Of a stretch of 64,000 bases of DNA, positions 16,493 through 24,062 are shown in pieces. The position numbers and the translations under genes were made by a program. Location of the stretch: assembly GCA_030583665.1 (NCBI GenBank), contig CP129469.1, forward strand, positions 3,029,043 to 3,093,042, in the 5' to 3' direction. Under the pieces are notes generated by a model. It did no database searches, had not been told where the DNA came from, and saw only the letters and a list, made by a program, of their open reading frames with translations. Source of the DNA: Candidatus Jettenia sp. AMX2 (GTDB lineage: Bacteria > Planctomycetota > Brocadiia > Brocadiales > Brocadiaceae). Positions within the stretch are counted from its first letter, which is position 1, and the number at the start of each line of letters is the position of its first letter.

Positions 16493-18634
16493 TTATATCT
16501 TAAACTTCTGAAGAATATTATTAGAATTGATTGTTAATTTATTTAATTCTGCAATAGCGGCCGTTAATTGTTTTAATCCCTCAGCCATATGTTTTACAAC
16601 CCCTGATATTTCGCGTAGCGTTAATGCAGCTTGCTCTGTAGCTCTATCTTGCTGATGAGTTGCTACAACAATCTGTTCGGAAGCGTCAGCCGTTTGTTTT
16701 GTTAAGGTCAATATCGTTTCAAAGGATTGCACTGCATTTCGTACGATTTCTACCCCTCTCTCTACTCTTTTTACGCTTTGCTCTGTAGTTAAAACCGCTG
16801 CATTGGTTGCAGCCTGGATCTCGATAACGATCGCATTTGTTTCTTCTGCCGATGCCTTTGTCCGTTCCGCTAGTCTTCTTACTTCTGCTGCCACCACACC
16901 AAACCGTTTGCCAAATTCTCTGGCGGCAGATGCCTCTATAGCAGCGTTTAAGGCTAACAAATGGGTCTCACTGGCAATTTCCTTAATAATTCCCACTATA
17001 TCCCCGACCTTTTGTGCCCTTTCACATAAAAAAGCTATTTTGTTTGCATTATTCTCTGTAACGTTTTTAATCTCTTCCATAACATGGATAGATGTGGAAA
17101 CCGATTCCATGCCTTGCAAACTGGTAGTACGGGAATCTTCAGCAATTTTTGCTACTGATTCTGCATTAAAAGCGATCTGTTTTGCAGAAGCAGAAAGCTC
17201 TTCCATAGTTGCTGTTATCTCGCTGACGGAGGCAGACAATTCTGCCGAACTGCCCGATTGTTCTTCGGAATTAGACATTATCTCTACTGATGCCGAAGAA
17301 ATATGGACAACAGACTCCTGCGTCTGCTTAATAAATAACCGTAAATGTTCTAAAAGGGAATTAAATGCATTAGCAAGCTCTCCTTTTGCGTCCATACTAA
17401 TGGTAAGATCGCCTTTGCATGCGGCATCAGCTTGCTTTGCCAGCGATTTCATGCTCCTTAGCATATCGTTAAATGAATTTATAAGAATGCCGATTTCACC
17501 GTAACACTGTTCTTTCACCTCTCTGTCCAGTTTTCCTTCCCTAACATGCCTTGAAACTTCGATTAATTCCTGGACGGGTTTTATAGTAGAACGTGCTGAA
17601 AAAACGGCAATAAGGACTACCAAAACGATGGTTGCCGATATGAGGATGCTCTGGTTTATTTGATTAGCACGCAAGGGTGCAAATGCCTCTTTTTTGTCAA
17701 TTTCTACGAGTAATATCCAGTTTGTATATTTTACAGGATGCCATGAACCGATTACCGGTATATCCCGGTAATCACGGTAAACAGCAGCCCCACTTTTACC
17801 AGCAAGACCTTCATTTACTCCGTGAGTATCTACTTTAACCTTAAGTATAGCATCTTCCTGAGATCTGGATTCGGAAATCATAAGTCTTTCCTGATTTACA
17901 AGATATGCTTCACCCAAATTACCCAAATCCTCATGATCAAATAACCCGTCATAAATCCTTTTTATTTTTAGTTTCACTATAACACACCCTATAAACCTGC
18001 CTTGCGAATCAAAACAGGGTGTTATTAAGTACATAAGATTTTTGCCGGAGAGTTTGTCATAAAACACGCCTGTAAAATGGGTTCTCTCCTTTCCCGATTG
18101 AAAGTAGTATTCTGTGGAAATATCCATACCTATTTTTTTTGTATGGGCAGTGCTTGTTAACTCTATGTTGCCATTGGCTGAAACCAGCATAATATCAATA
18201 TATTCGTTTACCGATGCAATTCGGTCCAAGTGGCCTTGTACATTTTTAAATAGAGTTTTGAAGCCGGGGTCTTCCCGGTCTGCTCTTTCAACCGATGTCT
18301 GCCTCAAAATCTCTTTTATAATCCAGTGTTGTGCAATAATTTCAGCATCGGTTTTGATATTTTTCAGCTTGTCATTGAGAAGTATTGTGTGTGTTTTTCC
18401 AATAGACCTTACTCTGTCGAAAGCATCATCAGAAAGAATAGAGGAAATTCTTCTATAGTTTACGAATCCAATGCTCAAGATGGGGATCAGTGTTATAACA
18501 ACTAATGTGACAATGAGATTCCTGGTGAGTTTTAATCTTTGGATAACCTTTGTTTTGGTCAATACAAACAGGGAAAAATTGAAGATAAATATGATAGCAA
18601 GTGGTATGACAAGGTTCCAATATATATCAGACAT
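16493..18634 (-). CDS. Methyl-accepting chemotaxis protein (WspA-like receptor)
   Basis: This 713-residue membrane receptor has two N-terminal membrane segments (about 8-27 and 38-58), a periplasmic Cache-type sensor (about 65-325; YFQSGKERTHFTGVFYD and PVIGSWHPVKYTNWIL regions), a third membrane helix (about 330-350) and a HAMP domain (SARSTIKPVQELIEVSRHV onward). The cytoplasmic signalling hairpin carries the EIASETHLLALNAAIEA and AAEVRRLAERTKAS tip. The ligand is unknown. It lies between two CheW genes: its ATG is 2 bp past the cheW1 stop with GGAGAG as ribosome site inside cheW1. Confidence 0.93.
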   Translation of the reverse strand: MSDIYWNLVIPLAIIFIFNFSLFVLTKTKVIQRLKLTRNLIVTLVVITLIPILSIGFVNYRRISSILSDDAFDRVRSIGKTHTILLNDKLKNIKTDAEIIAQHWIIKEILRQTSVERADREDPGFKTLFKNVQGHLDRIASVNEYIDIMLVSANGNIELTSTAHTKKIGMDISTEYYFQSGKERTHFTGVFYDKLSGKNLMYLITPCFDSQGRFIGCVIVKLKIKRIYDGLFDHEDLGNLGEAYLVNQERLMISESRSQEDAILKVKVDTHGVNEGLAGKSGAAVYRDYRDIPVIGSWHPVKYTNWILLVEIDKKEAFAPLRANQINQSILISATIVLVVLIAVFSARSTIKPVQELIEVSRHVREGKLDREVKEQCYGEIGILINSFNDMLRSMKSLAKQADAACKGDLTISMDAKGELANAFNSLLEHLRLFIKQTQESVVHISSASVEIMSNSEEQSGSSAELSASVSEITATMEELSASAKQIAFNAESVAKIAEDSRTTSLQGMESVSTSIHVMEEIKNVTENNANKIAFLCERAQKVGDIVGIIKEIASETHLLALNAAIEASAAREFGKRFGVVAAEVRRLAERTKASAEETNAIVIEIQAATNAAVLTTEQSVKRVERGVEIVRNAVQSFETILTLTKQTADASEQIVVATHQQDRATEQAALTLREISGVVKHMAEGLKQLTAAIAELNKLTINSNNILQKFKI

Positions 18635-18636
18635 TA

Positions 18637-19122
18637 TTATCTCTCCTGAGCATATAACAACTGTTCAATATCCAAAATACCCATTAATCCTTCCCTAACC
18701 CGTGCCTGCCCCTGAATAAAGGAAGTTTTTTTGTCACCTGACGTAGGAAGGATGGTTTCAATATTTTCGTGTGGAATCGTGTAGATATTTGTAATCTCAT
18801 CACAGAAGACACCGACAGGGCCTTCACTGGTTTTTATCACCAGTACGCGGCTATTTTCGGAAGGAACCGTTTTTTCCCTATTGAGCAGTACCTTTATTTC
18901 CACGATGCACAGGATTTCCCCGTGCAGATTCATGAGCCCCATAATGTGCGGCGCTGACCCCGGTATCCTTGTTATTTGAGAAGGTCTGACAACTTCTTTT
19001 GTCTTCTCAATAGGAATGCCGTATAATTCTTTTCCAAGCCTTATTCCTACAAACTGCTTCGGCTCTTCCTCCGTTTTTCCCTCTGAAAAATCGCCTATTG
19101 CCTGATTTTTATTGTCAATCAT
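18637..19122 (-). CDS. CheW-type coupling protein (first CheW, WspB-like)
   Basis: The 161-residue CheW domain includes FVGIRLGKELYGIPIEKTKEV, a GSAPHIMGLMNLHGEIL core and VRVREGLMGILDIEQLL at the end; all are standard CheW features. It couples the MCP to the CheA. It is first in the cheW1-mcp-cheW2 block. The AAGGAAAC ribosome site is at 19128-19135, and repeat B starts at 19135, directly against it. Any original promoter has been displaced or lies inside or beyond the repeat. Confidence 0.92.
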   Translation of the reverse strand: MIDNKNQAIGDFSEGKTEEEPKQFVGIRLGKELYGIPIEKTKEVVRPSQITRIPGSAPHIMGLMNLHGEILCIVEIKVLLNREKTVPSENSRVLVIKTSEGPVGVFCDEITNIYTIPHENIETILPTSGDKKTSFIQGQARVREGLMGILDIEQLLYAQER

Positions 19123-19134
19123 TACTGTTTCCTT

Positions 19135-19227
19135 ATCAGAACACTGTCAGGGTTGAGAACCCTGACAGTGTTAATTTCCATTCAATCCCACGTGTGGCTA
19201 AAAACAAAGTCGCCGAAGGCCTAATTT
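19135..19227 (-). repeat. 92-bp repeat B, copy 1 (abuts the cheW1 ribosome site)
   Basis: Read on the minus strand this stretch is a near-identical match to 44452-44543: ATTAGGCCTTCGGCGACTTTG at one end and AACACTGTCAGGGTT/AACCCTGACAGTGTT as a perfect hairpin at the other. Only a few bases differ (for example in the segment between the gene-proximal hairpin and the CCACACGT stretch). Partial copies occur near 6581-6600 and 61588-61612. Confidence 0.82.
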
Positions 19228-19292
19228 AATTGTATAGGAATTTCTATTTTATTTAAGCAGTTTTACGACAACCCCCTAAATCATTTTTTTTA

Positions 19293-19453
19293 TAGTACTC
19301 AAAGCATCAAACCGAACATATTCTCAACTGATAAAGACTACCTATCGGTCATTGCGAGGGTCTTTTCCGAAGCAATCCCAAAGGCAGAGATTGCTTCGTC
19401 GCTTCACTCCTCGCAATAACATTATTCTGTTCGGTTTCATCTGGTAGATACTA
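19293..19453 (+). repeat. 161-bp TIR element (TA-flanked MITE family), copy 2
   Basis: This 161-bp element has imperfect inverted ends (TAGTACTCAAAGCATCAAAC left; ...GTTTCATCTGGTAGATACTA right) and TA immediately left (19291-19292). The centre is a hairpin of GTCATTGCGAGG / CTCCTCGCAATAAC with GAAGCAATC arms. Its inverted twin is at 61371-61531, also exactly 161 bp. It sits inside another repeat (ACGACAACCCCCT...AAGGGACTTTGAG). The remaining gap, 19454-19683, holds no gene and is presumably the glcD promoter region. Confidence 0.78.
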
Positions 19454-19683
19454 TGAAAGGGACTTTGAGCAACAAACTTGTGCAAGGTTATAACAATTCC
19501 TGTTAATATTTTCAACTGGAAAAGGTTTGACTTATTTTTCTAAATATAATAGAGTAAACACCTTTACGCCTTGTCTATATAGTAATTCTATGGACATTTC
19601 CTTCTTAAAGGTTGATAACATTTGTAATAATATATTAAAATTTAGTGAATTAGGACTTTATTAATAATTTCTTTGTATTTTTT

Positions 19684-21084
19684 ATGAACAAGACAGCGCC
19701 TGTACAATCAAAAATAACTCAGTGGACAGATACGCTTAGCCGGCTTATCGGGAAAGAAAATGTACTTTCCGCACTGGAAGACCGGTTATGCTACTCATAT
19801 GACGGTTCAAAACAAAAAAGCATACCTGACATGGTAATACAGCCACAATCAACCCGGCACGTATCTGACATTTTGCGGTTTGCACATGAGAGCATGCTGC
19901 CCGTTTATCCACGGGGTGCTGGTTCAGGGCTTAGCGGCGGGGCAGTTCCGGTAAAGGGAGGAATTGTCCTGGATTTTACCCGCATGAACCGGATACTGGA
20001 AATTATTCCGGAAGACCTTACCGCTACGGTTGAGCCGGGGGTTGTTACTCATACATTGCAGAGCGAGGCTGCGAAATATAACCTTTTCTATCCACCGGAC
20101 CCTGCCAGCGCTGCCTTTTCAACTCTTGGTGGCAATGTAGCGGAATGTTCCGGCGGGATTACCGGTTTGAAATACGGGGTTACAAGAGATTATATTTTAT
20201 CGCTGGAGATTGTCCTTGCTGACGGAAGCATTATCCATACCGGCCGCAAGACCTTAAAGAGTGTTACGGGTTATGACCTTACCCGGCTCTTTGTCGGTTC
20301 GGAAGGTACACTTGGCGTTTTTACCCAAATTACGGTAAAATTACTTCCACTCCCGGAAAAGATTCAAACACTTCTGGCTTTTTTTGCATCCCCACAGGAG
20401 GCGGTAAAGACCTCGAACCAGATTATCTCAAACAACCTTTTACCACGGGCACTTGAATTTATTGATAAATCAAGCATTGATTGTATCAGAGGATATAAGA
20501 AGGAAGTTCAAATACCGGCGGATGCACATGCTGTCCTCCTTGTCGATATTGATGGAAAGGAGGAAAGTGTCAGAATAGAGGCATTTCTTGCAGAAAAAAT
20601 CATACGGGAGAACCATGCATTTTCAGTTATTTCTGCAAAAAATGATAAAGAACGGAATGACTTGTGGGAAGTAAGACGCGCCTTATCTCCTGCGCTCTAT
20701 ACGATGGCTCCGTATAAGATTAATGAGGATATTTGTGTTCCCCGCAGCAGAATGCTGGAAGTATTGCTGCGGATAGATACTATTCACAGGGAGTATCCTT
20801 CATTGAGGGTTGCCAATTTCGGCCACATCGGAGACGGCAATATTCACGTCAACGTTATGTACAGGGAGGCAGGACACCGGCCAATGGCAGAGAAAATGAT
20901 TAAAGAAATCCTTCTTGCTACGGTTGAGCTTGGTGGAACAATTTCCGGTGAACATGGCATTGGGAATGTAAAAGCAGAATATCTCCCACTCGAGATACCT
21001 CCCCGTGAACTCTGTATCATGAAAGATATTAAACGAATATTAGATCCAAAGGGAATCTTAAACCCGGGTAAGATATTTTTATAA
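19684..21084 (+). CDS. FAD-linked oxidase, glycolate oxidase subunit GlcD/D-lactate dehydrogenase type
   Basis: This 466-residue flavoprotein of the VAO/PCMH family has a FAD-binding N-terminal half with PRGAGSGLSGGAVPVKGG near 80-97 and LGGNVAECSGGITGLKYGVT near 156-175. The C-terminal FAD-oxidase half has the metal/substrate-site motif GHIGDGNIHVN (about 380) and SGEHGIG near 425. The family oxidises 2-hydroxyacids (glycolate, D-lactate, 2-hydroxyglutarate). No partner GlcE/GlcF gene follows; instead an aminotransferase gene begins 35 bp downstream, suggesting an operon that makes and then aminates a 2-oxoacid (inference). Confidence 0.88.
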   Translation: MNKTAPVQSKITQWTDTLSRLIGKENVLSALEDRLCYSYDGSKQKSIPDMVIQPQSTRHVSDILRFAHESMLPVYPRGAGSGLSGGAVPVKGGIVLDFTRMNRILEIIPEDLTATVEPGVVTHTLQSEAAKYNLFYPPDPASAAFSTLGGNVAECSGGITGLKYGVTRDYILSLEIVLADGSIIHTGRKTLKSVTGYDLTRLFVGSEGTLGVFTQITVKLLPLPEKIQTLLAFFASPQEAVKTSNQIISNNLLPRALEFIDKSSIDCIRGYKKEVQIPADAHAVLLVDIDGKEESVRIEAFLAEKIIRENHAFSVISAKNDKERNDLWEVRRALSPALYTMAPYKINEDICVPRSRMLEVLLRIDTIHREYPSLRVANFGHIGDGNIHVNVMYREAGHRPMAEKMIKEILLATVELGGTISGEHGIGNVKAEYLPLEIPPRELCIMKDIKRILDPKGILNPGKIFL

Positions 21085-21119
21085 GAGAAACATCGTCTAA
21101 CAAGGAGAGACAGGAATAT

Positions 21120-22307
21120 ATGGCGCTATCAAGAATTGCCAGGGAAGTGAGGACTTCAGCAACGCTTGCCATTACTGCGAAGGCAAAGCAACTAGTGGCA
21201 AAAGGTATCGATGTAATCAATTTTGGTGCGGGGGAGCCGGATTTTGATACCCCGGAAAATATTAAAAATGCAGCCATTAAGGCCATCAAAGACGGCTGTA
21301 CCAAATACACGCCTACCGCAGGGACACTGGTATTAAAAGAGGCGATTTGTGAAAAGCTTTATAAAGATAACGGATTGACCTATAATCCCGCCCAGATTAT
21401 TGTTTCCGCAGGGGCAAAACAATCGATCCTTAATATTGTGCTGGTTTTATGTGACAGGGGGGATGAAGCCATTATTCCTTCTCCGTATTGGGTGAGTTAT
21501 CCAGAAATGGTCGTTATGGCAGGTGCTACTCCGGTATTTCTTAAGACCACAGATAAAGAACATTTTAAGATTACCAAAGAATCCCTAGCAAGGGTAATTA
21601 CACCAAGATCTAAAGTACTCTTTCTCAACAGTCCCAGCAATCCCACCGGCATGGTTTATTCGGAGAAGGAGCTTCGGGAAATTGTAGGTTTCGCTGTTGA
21701 ACAGGGATTGTATGTCATTTCAGATGAGATCTATGAGAAGATATTGTTTGACGGTATGTGCCATGTGAGTCCGGCAGCTTTCAGCGGGGAGTGTTACAAG
21801 AAGGTAATTACGATAAATGGTTTTTCAAAAGTATATTCCATGACCGGATGGAGGCTCGGATATGCAGCCGGGCCCGAAGAAATTATTAAAGCCGCAGTAA
21901 ATATTCAGGACCATACTACCTCCGGTGCCAGCTCAATAACTCAAATGGCTGGCCTGGAGGCTCTCAGAGGTGATCAAAGTTCTGTAAATTTCATGGTTCG
22001 TGAATTTGACAAGCGGAGAAAATATATTGTTTCCCGCCTCAACAATATGGAAGGGGTTTCCTGTTTACTCCCACAGGGTGCATTTTACGCATTTCCAAAG
22101 GTATCAGATTTGTATAAAAGAAAATTCGGGGGTCAATCAGTAACGAATTCCTTTGACCTTGTAAACCTGCTGCTTGAAAAGGCACATGTTGCTTTTGTCC
22201 CGGGAGCACCTTTCGGTTCGGATGATTATGTAAGGATTTCTTATGCAACGTCTATGGAAAACATTGAGAAAGGGATGGACCGGTTTGAGAAGTTTTTACC
22301 TTTATAA
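21120..22307 (+). CDS. aspC: Class I aspartate aminotransferase-type PLP enzyme
   Basis: This 395-residue fold-type I aminotransferase of the Ib (thermophile/AAT) group opens with the NFGAGEPDFDTP loop at 34-44. SPSNPTGMVYSEKEL (171-185), the SDEIYEKI PLP-ring motif (201-208) and the catalytic lysine K237 in NGFSKVYSMTGWRLGY follow. The arginine that binds the substrate alpha-carboxylate is in the C-terminal YVRISYA segment. It transaminates aspartate/2-oxoglutarate or related substrates such as prephenate in some relatives. The AAGGAGAG ribosome site is well placed. It is 35 bp downstream of the glcD-like gene. Confidence 0.92.
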   Translation: MALSRIAREVRTSATLAITAKAKQLVAKGIDVINFGAGEPDFDTPENIKNAAIKAIKDGCTKYTPTAGTLVLKEAICEKLYKDNGLTYNPAQIIVSAGAKQSILNIVLVLCDRGDEAIIPSPYWVSYPEMVVMAGATPVFLKTTDKEHFKITKESLARVITPRSKVLFLNSPSNPTGMVYSEKELREIVGFAVEQGLYVISDEIYEKILFDGMCHVSPAAFSGECYKKVITINGFSKVYSMTGWRLGYAAGPEEIIKAAVNIQDHTTSGASSITQMAGLEALRGDQSSVNFMVREFDKRRKYIVSRLNNMEGVSCLLPQGAFYAFPKVSDLYKRKFGGQSVTNSFDLVNLLLEKAHVAFVPGAPFGSDDYVRISYATSMENIEKGMDRFEKFLPL

Positions 22308-22375
22308 GGAACTGGGATTTTTGAATCAACAGCTAAGATGCGTTTTATGCAGGATTTTTATGAAGGAGGTAAATA

Positions 22376-22429
22376 ATGCGAAAGAATGGTAAGTTTGTAT
22401 TTATAAGTTCAAAATGTTGCCAGTTTTAA
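22376..22429 (+). other. 17-codon open frame behind a strong Shine-Dalgarno
   Basis: GAAGGAGGT is followed five bases later by an ATG and a 17-codon frame (MRKNGKFVFISSKCCQF) ending in TAA. The ribosome site is among the strongest in the window. It may be a real micro-protein, a leader, or the 5' stump of a lost gene. Two adjacent cysteines near the end are the only notable feature. Confidence 0.3.
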
Positions 22430-22448
22430 GGATGGAATAATTGCTACT

Positions 22449-23177
22449 TTATGCCAGGAATATATATTCATCAAGATGCATGCGAAAGTGTTCGTGGTGG
22501 ACATTATAACGAAGCAGATAAAGTTTTATGAAATAAAAAATCCAACTGCCAAGGTAAGCAAAACCGAGTAACGTTATCCAGAAAGATTTCAGAAAATCAG
22601 TATATCTGCTATTTTTTGTATAATGCCCTATACCCAATATAACCAGAGTAATCAATGCTGGATTTAAAAAGAGTTCGTTTGTGCCTGGCTGACTGTTATG
22701 ACCGATAAGATTAAAGAGAATACCTATCACAGTGCTGATAAAAAGAGAAAGATACATGTTATCTTTACTGACGATTATACAAGAGATAATGAGTGCATGC
22801 GAAATGACTGATGCGGTAACTTCGTGCCAGTTTCTATAAAACTCGTAGGAGATGATTAGATAAGGGATAAGAAAGAAAATGAGAATTGAATCTGTTTTCT
22901 GGTTTTTATTGTATAATAACAAAAGCAATGATGTCGGAGCGATAAGTTTGAGTATATCATTTTCGCTCAGGTATTCCATATCGCCAAAGAAAACGCAGAC
23001 CACACCAATGAAAGCCCCCAAATAAAGAAATACCTGCCTTTTGTAACCAAGCTTTAGCATCCATCTTACAAGAAGAAAGACAACAAGTGACTTTAATGTT
23101 ATAAGGCATTCCTTAAGCCAGAAGACCTCTCTGTATATGTAGGCCAGGTCCTTAATATCTTTCAGGATAAATTCCAT
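22449..23177 (-). CDS. Uncharacterised polytopic membrane protein
   Basis: I do not recognise this family. The 242-residue protein has about seven hydrophobic segments spaced along its length (for example LKSLVVFLLVRWM near 28-40, LYLGAFIGVVCVFFG near 51-65, and FWITLLGFAYLGSWIFYFI near 202-220). The C-terminal tail is rich in histidine (NVHHEHFRMHLDEY). An EFYRNWHEVTASVISHAL segment in the middle carries two histidines between helices. No signal peptide beyond the first helix is visible. It stands alone on the minus strand, convergent with the aminotransferase. Histidines could bind a metal, but that is speculation. Confidence 0.65.
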   Translation of the reverse strand: MEFILKDIKDLAYIYREVFWLKECLITLKSLVVFLLVRWMLKLGYKRQVFLYLGAFIGVVCVFFGDMEYLSENDILKLIAPTSLLLLLYNKNQKTDSILIFFLIPYLIISYEFYRNWHEVTASVISHALIISCIIVSKDNMYLSLFISTVIGILFNLIGHNSQPGTNELFLNPALITLVILGIGHYTKNSRYTDFLKSFWITLLGFAYLGSWIFYFIKLYLLRYNVHHEHFRMHLDEYIFLA

Positions 23178-23480
23178 CGCACTATGTAAAACTCACGATT
23201 TGTAATTAATACCCTAATAATATACACATCCTGTTCCGGCCTGACAAAAAGTTATCGCTAAATCTTGCTAAACAAACATCGGGTATGAGCAATACCTAAG
23301 CAGGGATAAAGCCAACTGCTGGACTCGACAGGGGATGGGATGTTATTTCCTGAGTGAAAGTACTATACTATTTTCCTCTCTTTTTATTTGACGTATTAAA
23401 TAAATGATTTAGAACTTTCGGAAGCTGAATAATCCCCTCATTGTATAGCTAATTAGCATCTCATAATATTGTATGTGACT
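23178..23480. other. Intergenic gap with no recognised feature
   Basis: About 300 bp lie between the start of the unknown membrane protein gene and the 3' end of the ScdA_N-type gene, both on the minus strand. I see no coding frame, terminator or repeat in it. Confidence 0.4.
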
Positions 23481-23690
23481 TTATTTACTGTTTTCTGTGA
23501 CAACTTTATTTAATGCTTGAAGGAGTTCGTCTACATTCACCCCGCCCATACTGGCAGTTTTTTCAATACTGAAACCACCCCCACAGCAGGAATCCACCTT
23601 AAAATTACTAAAAACCGTAATTGTTTTCGGATACTTTTTAATGACATCATTAATAATCATATCCTTTGTAATAATTATATCTTCCGCCAT
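23481..23690 (-). CDS. Stand-alone ScdA/RIC N-terminal domain (DUF542-type) small protein
   Basis: The 69-residue protein matches the N-terminal domain of the RIC/ScdA/YtfE di-iron repair proteins: DVIKKYPKTITVFSNFKVDSCCGGGFSIEK region with the CCGGG motif (C35, C36) and a following helix. In RIC proteins this domain precedes a hemerythrin-like di-iron domain, which is missing here. Stand-alone forms are known in anaerobes and are often listed as DUF1858/DUF542-like. RIC proteins repair nitrosylated iron-sulfur clusters, which would suit a bacterium that uses nitric oxide, but the function of the isolated domain is not established. Confidence 0.8.
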   Translation of the reverse strand: MAEDIIITKDMIINDVIKKYPKTITVFSNFKVDSCCGGGFSIEKTASMGGVNVDELLQALNKVVTENSK

Positions 23691-24062
23691 TCTTAACCTC
23701 CAAAGTTTACTTATGCAACTTCAACGGACAAAATTTCCTGATACGAACATTGTTATAATAGTAACGTATGACGAAGTTGCAAACAATAATATATTTTTAC
23801 GAAAGAAAATATATTAAGAAAAAAAATTGAATTTTGAAATAATAATAACACTTTTGAAATACTGTAATATAATTTTCAGAGGAGAATAAAATTATTAATT
23901 TCTTAAGTTTAGTATTATCAAATTGTTATAACGGTAAATAAATACCAGCTAATTTATCTTCTTGGAACACAAATTGTTGATGTTACAATATTACATAAAA
24001 AAACGCAAAACTTTACATATGTTACATACAGGGAAATTTATTTAAATAGAGAGGTCTGATAC
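23691..24062 (+). promoter_or_regulatory. AT-rich divergent intergenic region
   Basis: This 372-bp very AT-rich stretch lies between the divergently transcribed ScdA_N-type and TDT transporter genes and should hold both promoters. GAGAGGTCTG just before the ATG at 24063 supplies a weak ribosome site. I found no clear operator palindrome or riboswitch. Confidence 0.35.

Noticed and set aside
16803-17504. Long antisense open frame (233 codons) opposite the MCP gene
   Set aside because: It is the antisense shadow of the MCP signalling domain, with no recognisable domain and no ribosome site.
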